Source: Gemmatimonadaceae bacterium
GTDB lineage: Bacteria; Gemmatimonadota; Gemmatimonadetes; Gemmatimonadales; Gemmatimonadaceae
Direction: 5' to 3'
Assembly (NCBI GenBank): GCA_020851455.1
Contig: JADZCT010000029.1
Location: 62,001-126,000 of the forward strand
DNA: 64,000 nucleotides
Positions 7,370 through 16,600 of this stretch are shown in pieces. A program made the position numbers and the translations under genes. The notes under the pieces are model-generated. The model saw only the letters and a list, made by a program, of their open reading frames with translations. It was not told where the DNA came from and ran no database searches. The number at the start of each line of letters is the position of its first letter. Position 1 is the first letter of the stretch.

Positions 7370-8887
7370 TTACTCCGTGGTCGCGAGTTCGAGCAGGTCG
7401 AACAGCTCCGCCAGGGCATCCTCGCCCGGGGCGCCTCCCGCCTTCATGACCGCGCCAACCTCGACTGCGCGCAGCAGGGCCGCGCGTCCGCGGTAGAGGA
7501 GTTCCTGGATAGGGACGACCCCGTCGTCCTCATCCACGATGGCGGGCTCGGCGAGCGGTTCCGCGCTCAGCCGCTCGAGGCTCGTGAGTCCCGAGGCGAG
7601 CGCCTGTTCGAGCGACGCCCCGGTTGGGGCAGGCATTACGATCGCGCCGGTGGCGCGTGAGAAGGCGGTGGCCGCGGCGGGCGCGGGCGCCGGCGGAGTT
7701 TCCGCTCGTGGGGTTGGCGGCGCCGCGGGCGTGCCGGGCGGCGTTGCCGGCCGGCCCGCTGCGAGAACCGCTGCTACGCGGTCGAGTTCGTCCAACGCGC
7801 GCAGCTCGAGCGCTGCCGCCGGCTCGACCAGCGCCTTCATGGTGAGCGCGACGGCCTGCTCACCGAAACTCTCGGCTGCGCGTTGCAGGGCGCGTGCTGC
7901 GGCTCGAAGGTCGGCGGCCGCGCGTTGTCGTGCAGGGTCCGCTGACGCGCTGCGCGCGGCCGCGACGAGGCCGCGCAGGTGCTCGGCGTGGCTCACCACC
8001 TCCAGCCGGAACCGCTCGGGTGGAGTCGTTGGCGGATCGGGGGCGGCGAATACCACGTTGTCGCGGTCCCCTTCGGGGAAGAGCGTACCGATCGGAACTA
8101 CGTAGTCGTTGTCTTCCGATCTGGCGACGAAGAGGGAGGCCGTGGAGTTGAAGGCCGCCATCGCGCTGCCCGTGGTCGCCGGCTTGCCTCCCGCGTGGAG
8201 CGCCTCCGCGGCTTCGCGGAGCACGTTGCCCGCTGCATGGAAGAGGTTCCGGTGAGCGTCAGCCGGCGCGGCGCCAAGCTCCAGCGACTTGGCGGCATCG
8301 TCAACCACCTCGACGACTTCCTTGAGCGGTGGCAGGTCCGCCAGCGCGGCTAGGCCCCGGAGGGCACGGATCCGCCTGACCGTATCGCCGAGCGCGTCGA
8401 ATCCAGTTCGCTGGCCTGCCCATCGCTGGAGGCCACTGCCGATTTCCGCCGCCTCCGATGCCACCCAGAGGCTGCCGCCGACGGCGACGATCGGGGTGAC
8501 GACGGAACGTCTGTGGAAGGCGGGCGCGAGGGCATCGAGTTCCGCAGCGCGAGCCGCCGCGCGCTCGTCATCGGCGCTCCCCCAGGTGCGGGCATTGCGG
8601 ACGAGGATCTTGACGTCGTCCACGGCGGCCACGATGGCCGCTCGCAGCTGCGGAGTCCACTGGAGGCTGCCATCCCGCAGGCCACGGCCGAGCCGCTCCA
8701 GCCCCGTGGCGACCCTGGCGACTCCGTCAACGCGCGCCATCGTGGCGCTGCCGCGGAGGGCGCGCGCGTTGCGCGTAAAGACTTCGAGGTCAGGCATCTT
8801 GCCCGAGGCGCGCGCGAGCGCGCCGTCAATCTGTTCGCTGTACTCGCCGGCCTCGAGCGCGAAGAAGTCCAGCAGTCCGGTGCCCAT
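7370..8887 (-). CDS. HPt-like domain protein lacking the phospho-histidine
   Basis: 505 residues, no signal peptide or membrane segment. The N terminus is laid out like a CheA/HPt helical bundle (Phe-x-Arg-Asn-Ala-Arg-Ala-Leu-Arg-Gly-Ser-Ala at 37-48), but the position that is His in the HxLKGSA motif is Arg42. Two further helical stretches follow (about 150-250 and 290-385), then a Pro/Ala-rich linker at about 390-425 and a last helical part ending acidic. No kinase, receiver or ATPase domain is seen. It could be a scaffold built from decayed HPt modules. It sits between pdxJ and the flippase-like gene, four bases before the latter. Confidence 0.7.
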   Translation of the reverse strand: MGTGLLDFFALEAGEYSEQIDGALARASGKMPDLEVFTRNARALRGSATMARVDGVARVATGLERLGRGLRDGSLQWTPQLRAAIVAAVDDVKILVRNARTWGSADDERAAARAAELDALAPAFHRRSVVTPIVAVGGSLWVASEAAEIGSGLQRWAGQRTGFDALGDTVRRIRALRGLAALADLPPLKEVVEVVDDAAKSLELGAAPADAHRNLFHAAGNVLREAAEALHAGGKPATTGSAMAAFNSTASLFVARSEDNDYVVPIGTLFPEGDRDNVVFAAPDPPTTPPERFRLEVVSHAEHLRGLVAAARSASADPARQRAAADLRAAARALQRAAESFGEQAVALTMKALVEPAAALELRALDELDRVAAVLAAGRPATPPGTPAAPPTPRAETPPAPAPAAATAFSRATGAIVMPAPTGASLEQALASGLTSLERLSAEPLAEPAIVDEDDGVVPIQELLYRGRAALLRAVEVGAVMKAGGAPGEDALAELFDLLELATTE

Positions 8888-8922
8888 GGTCGCGGGAAGT
8901 TAGCGCAGGCGCGGCGTGATGG

Positions 8923-9645
8923 TCAGGCTCGGCGTCCGGCGTCGATAGCGAGACGCATCGCGCGCACCGTGGCCGGGAGTCCAGCATAGATCGCGTTGCT
9001 GATGATGGAGTGCCCGATGTTGAGCTCCTCGATCTCCGGGATGCCCGCTACCGGCCCCACGTTGCCGGTGGTCAGTCCGTGGCCGGCATGGACGGCCAGG
9101 CCGAGCGTGGCTGCCTGGCTCGCGGCGTCGCGCAGCGCGCGAAGGGCGCGGTCGTCGTCCGGGTGCAGGCAGTAGTGCCCCGTGTGCAGTTCGATGGCAT
9201 CGGCGCCAAGCCAGTGGGCGCGCTCGACCATCACCGGGACGGGATCAATAAAGAGGCTGGTCCGGATGCCGGCTGCCCGGAGGCGCTTGATTGCAGACTC
9301 GATCCGTTCCGGTTCGCGCGTGACGTCGAGCCCTCCTTCGGTGGTAATCTCTTCGCGCTTCTCCGGGACAAGCGTTGCCTGATGCGGTTTCACGCGCTCG
9401 GCGATTGCGACCATCTCGGCGGTGCAGGCCATTTCCAGGTTGAACGGCGTCCGGCAGCGCTCCTTGAGGCGCTCCACATCGTGGTCCTGGATGTGCCGGC
9501 GATCCTCGCGCAGGTGCGCGGTGATGCCATCGGCACCTGCCTGTTCGCACAGGGTTGCCGCCTCGACCGGGTCGGGTTCGCTGGCTCGCCGCGCCTGTCG
9601 CACGGTGGCAACGTGGTCAACGTTCACGCAGAGCCGGATGTGCAT
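8923..9645 (-). CDS. pdxJ: Pyridoxine 5'-phosphate synthase
   Basis: 240 residues from ATG 9645, the usual PdxJ length; the frame is open further upstream but without homology. PdxJ condenses 1-deoxyxylulose 5-phosphate with 3-amino-2-oxopropyl phosphate to pyridoxine 5'-phosphate. Diagnostic parts: Val-Asn-Val-Asp-His-Val-Ala-Thr at the N terminus, Thr-Ala-His-Leu-Arg-Glu-Asp-Arg-Arg-His-Ile, the Glu-Met-Ala segment, Glu-Leu-His-Thr-Gly and the C-terminal Gly-His-Ser-Ile. An ATG seven codons upstream (9666) is the other option. It begins the minus-strand run to ispE. Confidence 0.96.
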   Translation of the reverse strand: MHIRLCVNVDHVATVRQARRASEPDPVEAATLCEQAGADGITAHLREDRRHIQDHDVERLKERCRTPFNLEMACTAEMVAIAERVKPHQATLVPEKREEITTEGGLDVTREPERIESAIKRLRAAGIRTSLFIDPVPVMVERAHWLGADAIELHTGHYCLHPDDDRALRALRDAASQAATLGLAVHAGHGLTTGNVGPVAGIPEIEELNIGHSIISNAIYAGLPATVRAMRLAIDAGRRA

Positions 9646-9720
9646 CTTCAGTTCGGAAGTTAGCATGCGCCGTGACGGCGTGCCGTTACGGTCGTCCGTA
9701 CGCCGGGAGGCATCTTCGAC

Positions 9721-10155
9721 ATGAAGCGACTGGTGATCGGACTGTGCGCCGCGGCGGCGTGCCACTCCGCGCCCCCGGGGATCCGGGTGGGCACGTCTGA
9801 CCCGCGCAGCGCAGTCGAGCAGATACTCGCCGCAGCCCGCGCGCAGGACCTTCAGGCCGTCACGGCGGTCTGGGGAGACGAGCGGGGTCTGCTGCGGGAC
9901 CGCATCTCACGCGAGGAAGTCGAGTCGCGGTCGTTCATTCTCGCGTGCCTCCTCCGCAGCGACACGCACACGCTCGGCGATCCGCTGCCGGCGCCCGGGG
10001 GCCACGTACTCATCACGGCCGACCTGACCCAGGGCAAGGCTCGCGGCAGCACGCGATTCGAGCTTGCGCAGACCCCCGAGCGGCGCTGGCTGGTGACAAA
10101 CGTGGACGTGCAGGCCCTGCAGAACGCCGGATTCTGCGCGCGGCCGGGCCGCTAG
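9721..10155 (+). CDS. Small exported (possibly lipid-anchored) protein of unknown function
   Basis: 144 residues, GGAGG 12 bases before the ATG. The first 16 residues are a short hydrophobic export signal ending Ala-Ala-Ala-Cys (Cys14), a plausible but minimal lipobox. The rest is an alpha/beta domain with Val-Glu-Gln-Ile-Leu-Ala-Ala-Ala-Arg-Ala and a final strand pair typical of small periplasmic NTF2-like proteins; that fold is a guess from the pattern. Divergent from pdxJ with 75 bases between. Confidence 0.65.
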   Translation: MKRLVIGLCAAAACHSAPPGIRVGTSDPRSAVEQILAAARAQDLQAVTAVWGDERGLLRDRISREEVESRSFILACLLRSDTHTLGDPLPAPGGHVLITADLTQGKARGSTRFELAQTPERRWLVTNVDVQALQNAGFCARPGR

Positions 10156-10187
10156 CGTCGAGCGACCCTGCGGGCTTGCCCGCCCGG

Positions 10188-10598
10188 TTACTTTTCAGTC
10201 AGTTCGATAAGGATTCCATCCGTGCTCCTGGGGTGGAGGAAGGCCACGCGCCGTCCCTCCGCGCCGGGGCGGGGAACCTGGTCCACCAGGACGACGCCCG
10301 CGTCGCGGCAGCGCTCGAGGGTGGCGTCCAGGTCGTCCACCGCAAAGCACAGGTGGTGGATGCCCGGACCGTGCCTGTCAACGAACTTGGCGATGGGGGT
10401 GCCGGGCTCGACGGGTTCGAGGAGTTCGACGAGCGCGCCGCCGGCCGCGAAGCCGGTGATGCGTGCCCCGTCGGAGCTGGACAGCGGGACTTCGGGGAGG
10501 CCGAGGATGCCGCCGAGGAGGGAGCGCAGGGCGGCGGTGGACCGGACGGCAAGTCCGGCGTGGGCGATCCTGGTGCCGCGAGGGGAGTTGGATGGCAT
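10188..10598 (-). CDS. mce: Methylmalonyl-CoA epimerase (VOC family)
   Basis: 136 residues from ATG 10598. It interconverts (R)- and (S)-methylmalonyl-CoA in propionate and branched-chain amino acid catabolism. It shows the VOC repeats and metal ligands: His13 in Ile-Ala-His-Ala-Gly-Leu-Ala-Val, His81/82 in Gly-Ile-His-His-Leu-Cys-Phe, Glu132 in Ile-Leu-Ile-Glu-Leu, plus the Glu-Leu-Leu-Glu-Pro strand and His-Pro before the last ligand. No mutase is visible nearby. It is convergent with the small secreted gene and divergent from trxA. Confidence 0.9.
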   Translation of the reverse strand: MPSNSPRGTRIAHAGLAVRSTAALRSLLGGILGLPEVPLSSSDGARITGFAAGGALVELLEPVEPGTPIAKFVDRHGPGIHHLCFAVDDLDATLERCRDAGVVLVDQVPRPGAEGRRVAFLHPRSTDGILIELTEK

Positions 10599-10690
10599 GG
10601 CAGGCGGAATGGACGCGCGGCGCAATGGGCGCCGTGAGGGAACACTACAGAATGGGCTTCGCGCGCGCGACGCGCGGGGCGTGGGAGAGC

Positions 10691-10694
10691 GAGG
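10691..10694 (+). promoter_or_regulatory. Ribosome-binding site of trxA
   Basis: GAGG five bases before ATG 10700 fixes the trxA start although the frame stays open upstream. Confidence 0.7.
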
Positions 10695-10699
10695 TAACG

Positions 10700-11026
10700 A
10701 TGTCGAATGCCTTTGCAGTGACGGACGCGGACTTCGAGGCGCAGGTGGAGAAGCAGCAGGGTCTGACCGTGGTGGATTTCTGGGCCGCGTGGTGCGGCCC
10801 GTGCAGAATGGTCGCGCCGATCCTCGACCAACTGGCGGCGGAGTATGCAGGGAAGGCGCGGGTGGCCAAGCTGGACGTGGACAGCAACCAGAAGACCGCG
10901 TCGCGGTTCAACGTCAGGTCAATCCCGGCGATGCTCTTCTTCAAGGATGGAAAGCTGGTGGACCAGGTGATTGGCGCGGTGCCGAAGGCAGTGCTCGCGG
11001 CCAAGTTCACGCAGCACGCGGCGTAG
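10700..11026 (+). CDS. trxA: Thioredoxin
   Basis: 108 residues, the size of classic thioredoxin. The redox site Trp-Cys-Gly-Pro-Cys lies at 31-35 within Phe-Trp-Ala-Ala-Trp, and the cis-proline loop Ile-Pro-Ala-Met-Leu-Phe-Phe and Lys-Asp-Gly follow. There is no signal peptide, so it reduces cytoplasmic protein disulfides. The frame is open upstream but ATG 10700 has a good GAGG site. It may head the long plus-strand run that continues with the next gene 42 bases on. Confidence 0.97.
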   Translation: MSNAFAVTDADFEAQVEKQQGLTVVDFWAAWCGPCRMVAPILDQLAAEYAGKARVAKLDVDSNQKTASRFNVRSIPAMLFFKDGKLVDQVIGAVPKAVLAAKFTQHAA

Positions 11027-11068
11027 TGCCTTGACGCGCGCGGCCAGCGACCCGGTGGCCAGCGGCAG

Positions 11069-12106
11069 GTGAGCCTGCCAGCCGCAGGGCTGCGGCTGCC
11101 GCGGTTCAGGGTGCTTCTGCCCCGGACGCGGCTTGCGTACGTCCACCTGCGCAATCTCTTCACCGACGCCAAGCGCGACCGCAAGGCGCGCGTGTTCGGT
11201 TACGTGTGCGTGTGGCTTCCGGACGACTTCCTGCTCTTCTACCTGCAGGAAGGCGAGGTCGTGAATGTGACGGCGAGCCCGGACGGCCAGCGCTTCCGTC
11301 CGATGGCCATTGCCGATGCAGTCGCGATGGTTCCGCGCGAGGCTGAGTACGGCGAGGTCTGCTTCCATGAAGCGGACGACGAGCAGCTGGCGATGATGTT
11401 CTGGACACAGTCGGGCGACGCGGCTCCATGGCCGCCGGACGTCAAGGGCGACGACGCGGACGCCGTGCTCCGATTCATGCGCGCGACCATGCACGACGGC
11501 GTGCTTGAAGTGATCTCCGACGAATCGCGCAGCTACGCGGTGGTGCGGGCCGGCGAGGTGGTGCGCGGTTATTTCAGCGACGATGTCTTCGGCGCGCCCG
11601 AAGCGCAATTGCGCGCATCGCTCTCGCAGCCGGGCCGCTGGGTCAGGGTGCGTCTCTGGCCGGTACCAGCGGCGCTGCCGGTTCAGGCAGCGCCGGCGCT
11701 CATCCGGGCGTACCGTGAGCTCATCATCGGCATAGTGCGACGGCTCCGCACGAGCGGCGTGGGCGGCGCGGCCGAGATCGCCGAGACGGCCCGCCGCAAC
11801 CTCGTTCACAAGCATCCGGCGCTGGACAGGTTTGGCGTGGACCCCGACCCGCTGCCGGCGGCGGTGAACGTGACGTCAACGCTCTCGTTCGGGCGCGCTC
11901 CTGCGTCCGCCACCAGGGACCCGATCTGCGACGCGGCGTCGCTGAGCGCCGCGATAGGCGCGTGGATCGCGGAACTGCTCTGGACCGCGCCGCCTGGCGA
12001 TGGAACGCCGTCCGAGCGTTTTCTCGAGGACGTGCTGCGCGAGCGCAGGCACATGTACCAGGTCGCCGGCCTGCTGGACTCGCTCCCCTGGCGCCTCTTC
12101 GTGTGA
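11069..12106 (+). CDS. Uncharacterised cytoplasmic protein coupled to rsmI
   Basis: 345 residues from GTG 11069. I do not recognise the family. There is no signal peptide or membrane span. The N-terminal third carries aromatic-rich beta strands (Phe-Gly-Tyr-Val-Cys-Val-Trp and Phe-Leu-Leu-Phe-Tyr-Leu), the middle is mixed, and the C terminus is helical with Glu-Arg-Phe-Leu-Glu-Asp-Val-Leu. rsmI starts inside its stop codon (GTGA overlap at 12103), so the two are translationally coupled. The start could lie a few codons away. Confidence 0.7.
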   Translation: MSLPAAGLRLPRFRVLLPRTRLAYVHLRNLFTDAKRDRKARVFGYVCVWLPDDFLLFYLQEGEVVNVTASPDGQRFRPMAIADAVAMVPREAEYGEVCFHEADDEQLAMMFWTQSGDAAPWPPDVKGDDADAVLRFMRATMHDGVLEVISDESRSYAVVRAGEVVRGYFSDDVFGAPEAQLRASLSQPGRWVRVRLWPVPAALPVQAAPALIRAYRELIIGIVRRLRTSGVGGAAEIAETARRNLVHKHPALDRFGVDPDPLPAAVNVTSTLSFGRAPASATRDPICDAASLSAAIGAWIAELLWTAPPGDGTPSERFLEDVLRERRHMYQVAGLLDSLPWRLFV

Positions 12107-12933
12107 CCGGCGCGCGCGGGGGGCTCTTCGTCGTCAGCACGCCTATCGGCAACCTGGGCGACATGAGCGCCCGCGCGATCGAGACGCTCCGCTCGGCCGA
12201 CCTGGTACTCGCAGAAGACACGCGCCACTCGGCGATCCTGACGTCGCACTTTGGCGTTCACTCGCGCGTGGAGGCCTATCACGAGCACAACGAGGCGAAG
12301 GCCACGCCGCGGGTGCTGCAGCGGCTTGCCGGCGGAGCCACGGTGGCGCTCGTATCGGACGCGGGAACGCCGCTCCTGTCGGATCCGGGCGCACGGCTGG
12401 TGCGCGCTGCGATCGAGGCGGGCTTCCGTGTAACCCCCGTGCCGGGCGCGTCGGCGATGCTGGCGGCGCTGGTGGGGTCTGGCCTGCCGATGGATCGCTT
12501 CACGTTCATGGGCTTTGTGGGACGGAAGGGGCGTGACCGCTCGGAGGCCGTGCGCGGCATAGTCGAGTCGAGCGTGACGACGGTGATCTACGAGGCGCCG
12601 GGGAGGGCCGCCGCGCTGCTTGCGGCGTTGCGGGATGCCGGCGCGGGGGGCAGGGCGGCCGCAGTGGCGCGCGAGCTGACCAAGCAGTTCGAGGAGTTCC
12701 GCCGCGGCACCGTATCGGAACTGGCGGAGGGGTGCGCCGCGGAGCCGCCGCGCGGCGAGGTGGTGATCGTGGTCGCGGGCGCCGCCGAGGCGCCGGAGCC
12801 GGACGAGGCGGCGCTGTCCCGACGGGTGGGCGAGTTGCGGGCCGCCGGATTGAGCGCCCGGGAGGTCGCCCGCGTACTTTCTGATGAGATGGGAGCGTCG
12901 CGCAACACCGCCTACCGGCTGGCACACGAATGA
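12103..12933 (+). CDS. rsmI: 16S rRNA (cytidine-1402 2'-O)-methyltransferase
   Basis: 276 residues from GTG 12103, which overlaps the previous stop by four bases. RsmI methylates the ribose of C1402 in the 16S P-site decoding region using SAM. The tetrapyrrole-methylase fold shows Ser-Thr-Pro-Ile-Gly-Asn-Leu-Gly-Asp, Ala-Glu-Asp-Thr-Arg, Ser-Asp-Ala-Gly-Thr-Pro and Pro-Gly-Ala-Ser-Ala. A C-terminal HTH-like module (about 230-275) ending Asn-Thr-Ala-Tyr-Arg-Leu is typical. The next gene overlaps its stop (ATGA). Confidence 0.96.
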   Translation: MTGARGGLFVVSTPIGNLGDMSARAIETLRSADLVLAEDTRHSAILTSHFGVHSRVEAYHEHNEAKATPRVLQRLAGGATVALVSDAGTPLLSDPGARLVRAAIEAGFRVTPVPGASAMLAALVGSGLPMDRFTFMGFVGRKGRDRSEAVRGIVESSVTTVIYEAPGRAAALLAALRDAGAGGRAAAVARELTKQFEEFRRGTVSELAEGCAAEPPRGEVVIVVAGAAEAPEPDEAALSRRVGELRAAGLSAREVARVLSDEMGASRNTAYRLAHE

Positions 12934-13664
12934 AGATCCGCAACGGCGCGGCGCTTGCCGCGGCTGTCCTGAGCGTTGGCCTGGCGGCGCGGGCATGGCG
13001 CGCCGCGGAGGCGCGTCCTGTCGGCCGGCTGACGGGGGCAGCGACGCCCCCGGCGCCCCGGCTTGCCATCGCGCGGCTTCAGTACGACGGCGGCGGTGAC
13101 TGGTACGCGAATCCATCGAGCCTGCCCAACCTCATCAAGGCCATTCGGGAACGGACGTCGTTCGCGATTGACCCAAACGAGGGACGCGTAACCCTGATGG
13201 ACGAACGGCTGTGGGAGTATCCGTTCATCCACATGACTGGGCACGGGAACGTGACTTTCTCGGATGCCGAGGCCGTGCGGCTGCGCGAATATCTTGCGCG
13301 GGGCGGCTTCCTGCATGTGGACGACAACTACGGGCTCGACGAGAGCATACGGCGCGAGATGAAGAAGGTGTTTCCGGACCGCGAGTTGGTTGACGTACCG
13401 CTGTCGCACCCCATCTATCACGTGGTGTACGACTTCCCGAAGGGCGTACCGAAGATTCACGAGCACGACGCGAAGCCGGCGCGCGGGTTCGGGATTTTTC
13501 TGGGCGACCGCCTGGCGGTGTACTACACATGGGAGAGCGACCTTGGCAACGGGTGGGAGGATGTCGGGACGTACCCGAGCGATCCGCCTGAGCTGCACGA
13601 GCAGGCACTGAGGATGGGGGTGAATCTGTTCACGTACGCGGTCACGAGCCGCCCGACGCCATGA
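12930..13664 (+). CDS. Exported DUF4159 protein
   Basis: 244 residues. A Sec-type hydrophobic start (about 5-25) precedes a DUF4159 domain with a GATase-like Rossmann shape: Leu-Ile-Lys-x-Ile-Arg-Glu-Arg-Thr-Ser, Tyr-Pro-Phe-Ile-His-Met-Thr-Gly-His-Gly, the Arg-Gly-Gly-Phe-Leu-His-Val-Asp-Asp strand, and Gly-Trp-Glu-Asp near the end. DUF4159 genes usually lie beside MoxR/DUF58/VWA envelope clusters; here only the DUF4175-like and TPR genes are at hand. Starts by ATGA overlap with rsmI and ends by ATGA overlap with the next gene. Function unknown; probably periplasmic. Confidence 0.88.
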   Translation: MKIRNGAALAAAVLSVGLAARAWRAAEARPVGRLTGAATPPAPRLAIARLQYDGGGDWYANPSSLPNLIKAIRERTSFAIDPNEGRVTLMDERLWEYPFIHMTGHGNVTFSDAEAVRLREYLARGGFLHVDDNYGLDESIRREMKKVFPDRELVDVPLSHPIYHVVYDFPKGVPKIHEHDAKPARGFGIFLGDRLAVYYTWESDLGNGWEDVGTYPSDPPELHEQALRMGVNLFTYAVTSRPTP

Positions 13665-16600
13665 CGCTGCTCCAGATCGTGGACCGGGAGCGGCGCGGCG
13701 CACTGCGGCTGCTGCAGTTGTCGGTGCTGGCGCGCTCGGCGGCCGCCTTGGTGGCAGTGCTGTCGCTCGGCGCGTTGGCGCTTGGCGGTTCGCACTGGAT
13801 CGTGCTACCGCGCGTCGTGCCGTTCGTGATCTGGGGCGGAGCGCTGGGCCTGGCCGGGTGGATCGTTGCGCGGTACGTCCGAGCGGTGCGTCGCGAGGCG
13901 TCGCCGGTGGCGATTGCGGGTGCGGTGGAGAGTGAGCAGCAATTGCGCCGCGGCTCGCTGCGCGGCCTGGTGGAGCTGGCTGACAACCGGACCGCGTTCG
14001 TGCAGCGCGCGTCCGAGCGGCTCGCCGAGCGGCTCGCGCCGCTGCCGGCACCGCTCGCGCCGGGGTTGCGGCGTACGCTGGCTCGGGGCGTGCTGCGCGG
14101 CGGGGCTGTTATCGTCGGCGCCGCGGTAATCGCGACCATCGTTGCCGCGCGTTCCGGAGACGGCTGGCGCGCCCTCGCGCACCCCGTGGACGCCTGGCGC
14201 GGGGCGCTGTTGTCGCCGATCAGCATGGTTGACGTGCCGACGCGGCTGCTGCGCGGGTCGTCGTTCAGGCTGACGATTCGTGCGGACGGCAGGCAGGCCG
14301 TGCGGCTCATGCGTCGGAGCACAGGGAACGCGTGGGTGGAGACGCCGCTGTCGCTCACGGCCGGGACGGTCACCACCGAACTGGGACCGCTCGACGCCGA
14401 CCTCACGCTCGTGGCGAGCGACGGGCGGGCTGCGAGCGACACGGCTGTCATCCGCGTTGTGGACCGGCCGTTCCTTGGCGATGTCTCGGTGACGATGTCG
14501 TTCCCGGCGTACCTCAAGCGGGCGCCGGAGACGGTGCCCGCCGACGCGATGCTGCGGCTGCCAGAGGGGACGTCGCTCGCGATCCAGGGGCACTCGTCGG
14601 AAGCGCTCGCAGCCGTGATGCTCGCGCGCGGGCCGGATTCGCTCCGCCTTGCCCCGGACGGACGGCGTTTCAGCGGCCGGTTCCTCCCGGTGGCAAGCGG
14701 CAGCTGGGAGTGGGTGGCCCGCGGCGTTACGACGCAGATCGCGGACGTCCCGCCGCCGCTTTCGATCGAGGTGGTGCCGGACTCCGCCCCGGTGGCCGAA
14801 ATCATGGCTCCGATGGCTGACTCGCTAGTGGAGCCCGACGGGAGGGTGGCCGTCGAACTGCTTGCGAGCGACGACCACGCGCTCGAGTCGGTGGCGCTGC
14901 GCCTCGTCCGCGTGGACGCGGCGGGGCGCGCAGACGAGCCGTCCGTCCAGGTGCTCGGCGGTGCAGGACTCGCGGACTGGGCCGGATCGTTCACGCTCGA
15001 CCTTGCGAAGTTCCGGCTTGGCGCGGGGGACGCTGTGCGGTTGCAACTGGTGGCGTTCGACGCTTCGCCGAAGCGCATGCGGGGGGCAAGTCGCGAGGTG
15101 ACGCTCAAGGTGCCGGCCACGGAGGAGCAGCGGTCGGCGGCGCGCGCGGCGGCTGACTCCGCGGCGGCGCGCGTAGCGGCGCTCTCCAAGGCAGTCGCCG
15201 ACCTGCAGCAGCGCACGGAGCAGGCGGCGAACCAGCGTGCCGCGCAGGGGGCCGGCCAGCAGCCGATGGAGTTCGACAAGGCGCAGCAGGCTCAGAAGCT
15301 GGCGCAGCAGCAGAAGGAGATGTCGCAGCAGGTGCGCGACGTATCGCAGGCCGCGAAGGACATCGAGAAGCGACTCCGCGATGCCGGCGCCCTCGATACG
15401 TCGCTGGCGCGCCAGCTCCAGCAGGCGCAGGACCTCATGCGGCAAGCGCTGACGCCCGAGATGCTCGACGCGCTCAAGAAGCTCGAGAACTCGTCGCAGC
15501 AGCTTGCCGGCGACCAGGCACGGCAGTCGCTGGGCGAGCTTTCGGAGCAGCAGAAAAAGATGCGCGAGGCGCTCGAGAAGAGCACCGAGATCCTGAAGCG
15601 CGCCGCGCTCGAGGGCGCGATGCAGACGCTGAAGGACGAAGCGAACGAACTCGCCAGACAGCAGCGCGCCCGCGCCGACAGCGGGCGAAACGCGACTCCG
15701 GACGAGCTGAAGCGGCTCGACCAGCGCACTCAGCAACTGTCGAAGGATCTGGAATCGCTGCGCGACAAGCTCGAGAAAGCCCAGGCGGACACCGCCGCGA
15801 AGCAGGCGAACGCCGCGCTCGACGAGGCGCAACGCGCCGCGGAGGCGCTCGATCGCGCGATGCAGAACAAGAGCCAGCAGCAGGGGCAGCAGCAGGCGGG
15901 CGCGCAGGGCCAGCAAGGTGGCGCACAGCAGCAGGGTGGCGCACAGCAGCAGGGTGGCGGGCAGGGGGGGCAACAGCAAGGCCAGCAGGGGCAGCAGCAG
16001 GGTGGCGCGAAGGGGCAGCAGGGCGGTCAGTCGCAGGACGGGAAACAGCAAGGCGCTCCGAACGCCGGAGACGCGGCCGACGCCCTGCAGCGGGCAGCCG
16101 ACGCCCTCGCCGAGGGTCGGAAGGCGCAGGTCGAGGAGTGGAAGAGCGAGGTGACTGGCGAGATTGACCAGTCGCTGCAGGAAATGCTGCAGCTTGCGCG
16201 CCAGCAGGACGACCTTGCCAGCAAGGCGCGCCGGGACCCGGGGAACGCTACGCTGCGTTCCGAGCAGGGCGCGATCGAGCAGGGCGTCGAGAAGGCTGCA
16301 CAGCGGCTGGCGAACGAGTCCAGGCGGTCGGCGCTGGTTTCGCAGGGTTCGCAGCGGGCGATGGAGGAGGCGCGGCAGCGTGTATCGCAGGCGGCGCGGG
16401 AAGCGGGGGATCCTCAGGCGATGAGCGCTGCGCCAGCGAGCATGGCCGATGCCGCTGCCGCGCTCCGGCAGGTGGCCTCGGCGCTGGCGCGCGACCGGGA
16501 GCGGGCCAATACGTCGCAGTCCGCCTCCGGGCTGGGTGAGTTGCTTGCGCAACTGCAGCAGCTTGCCCAGCAGCAGGGCGGGCTGAACGGACAGATGCAG

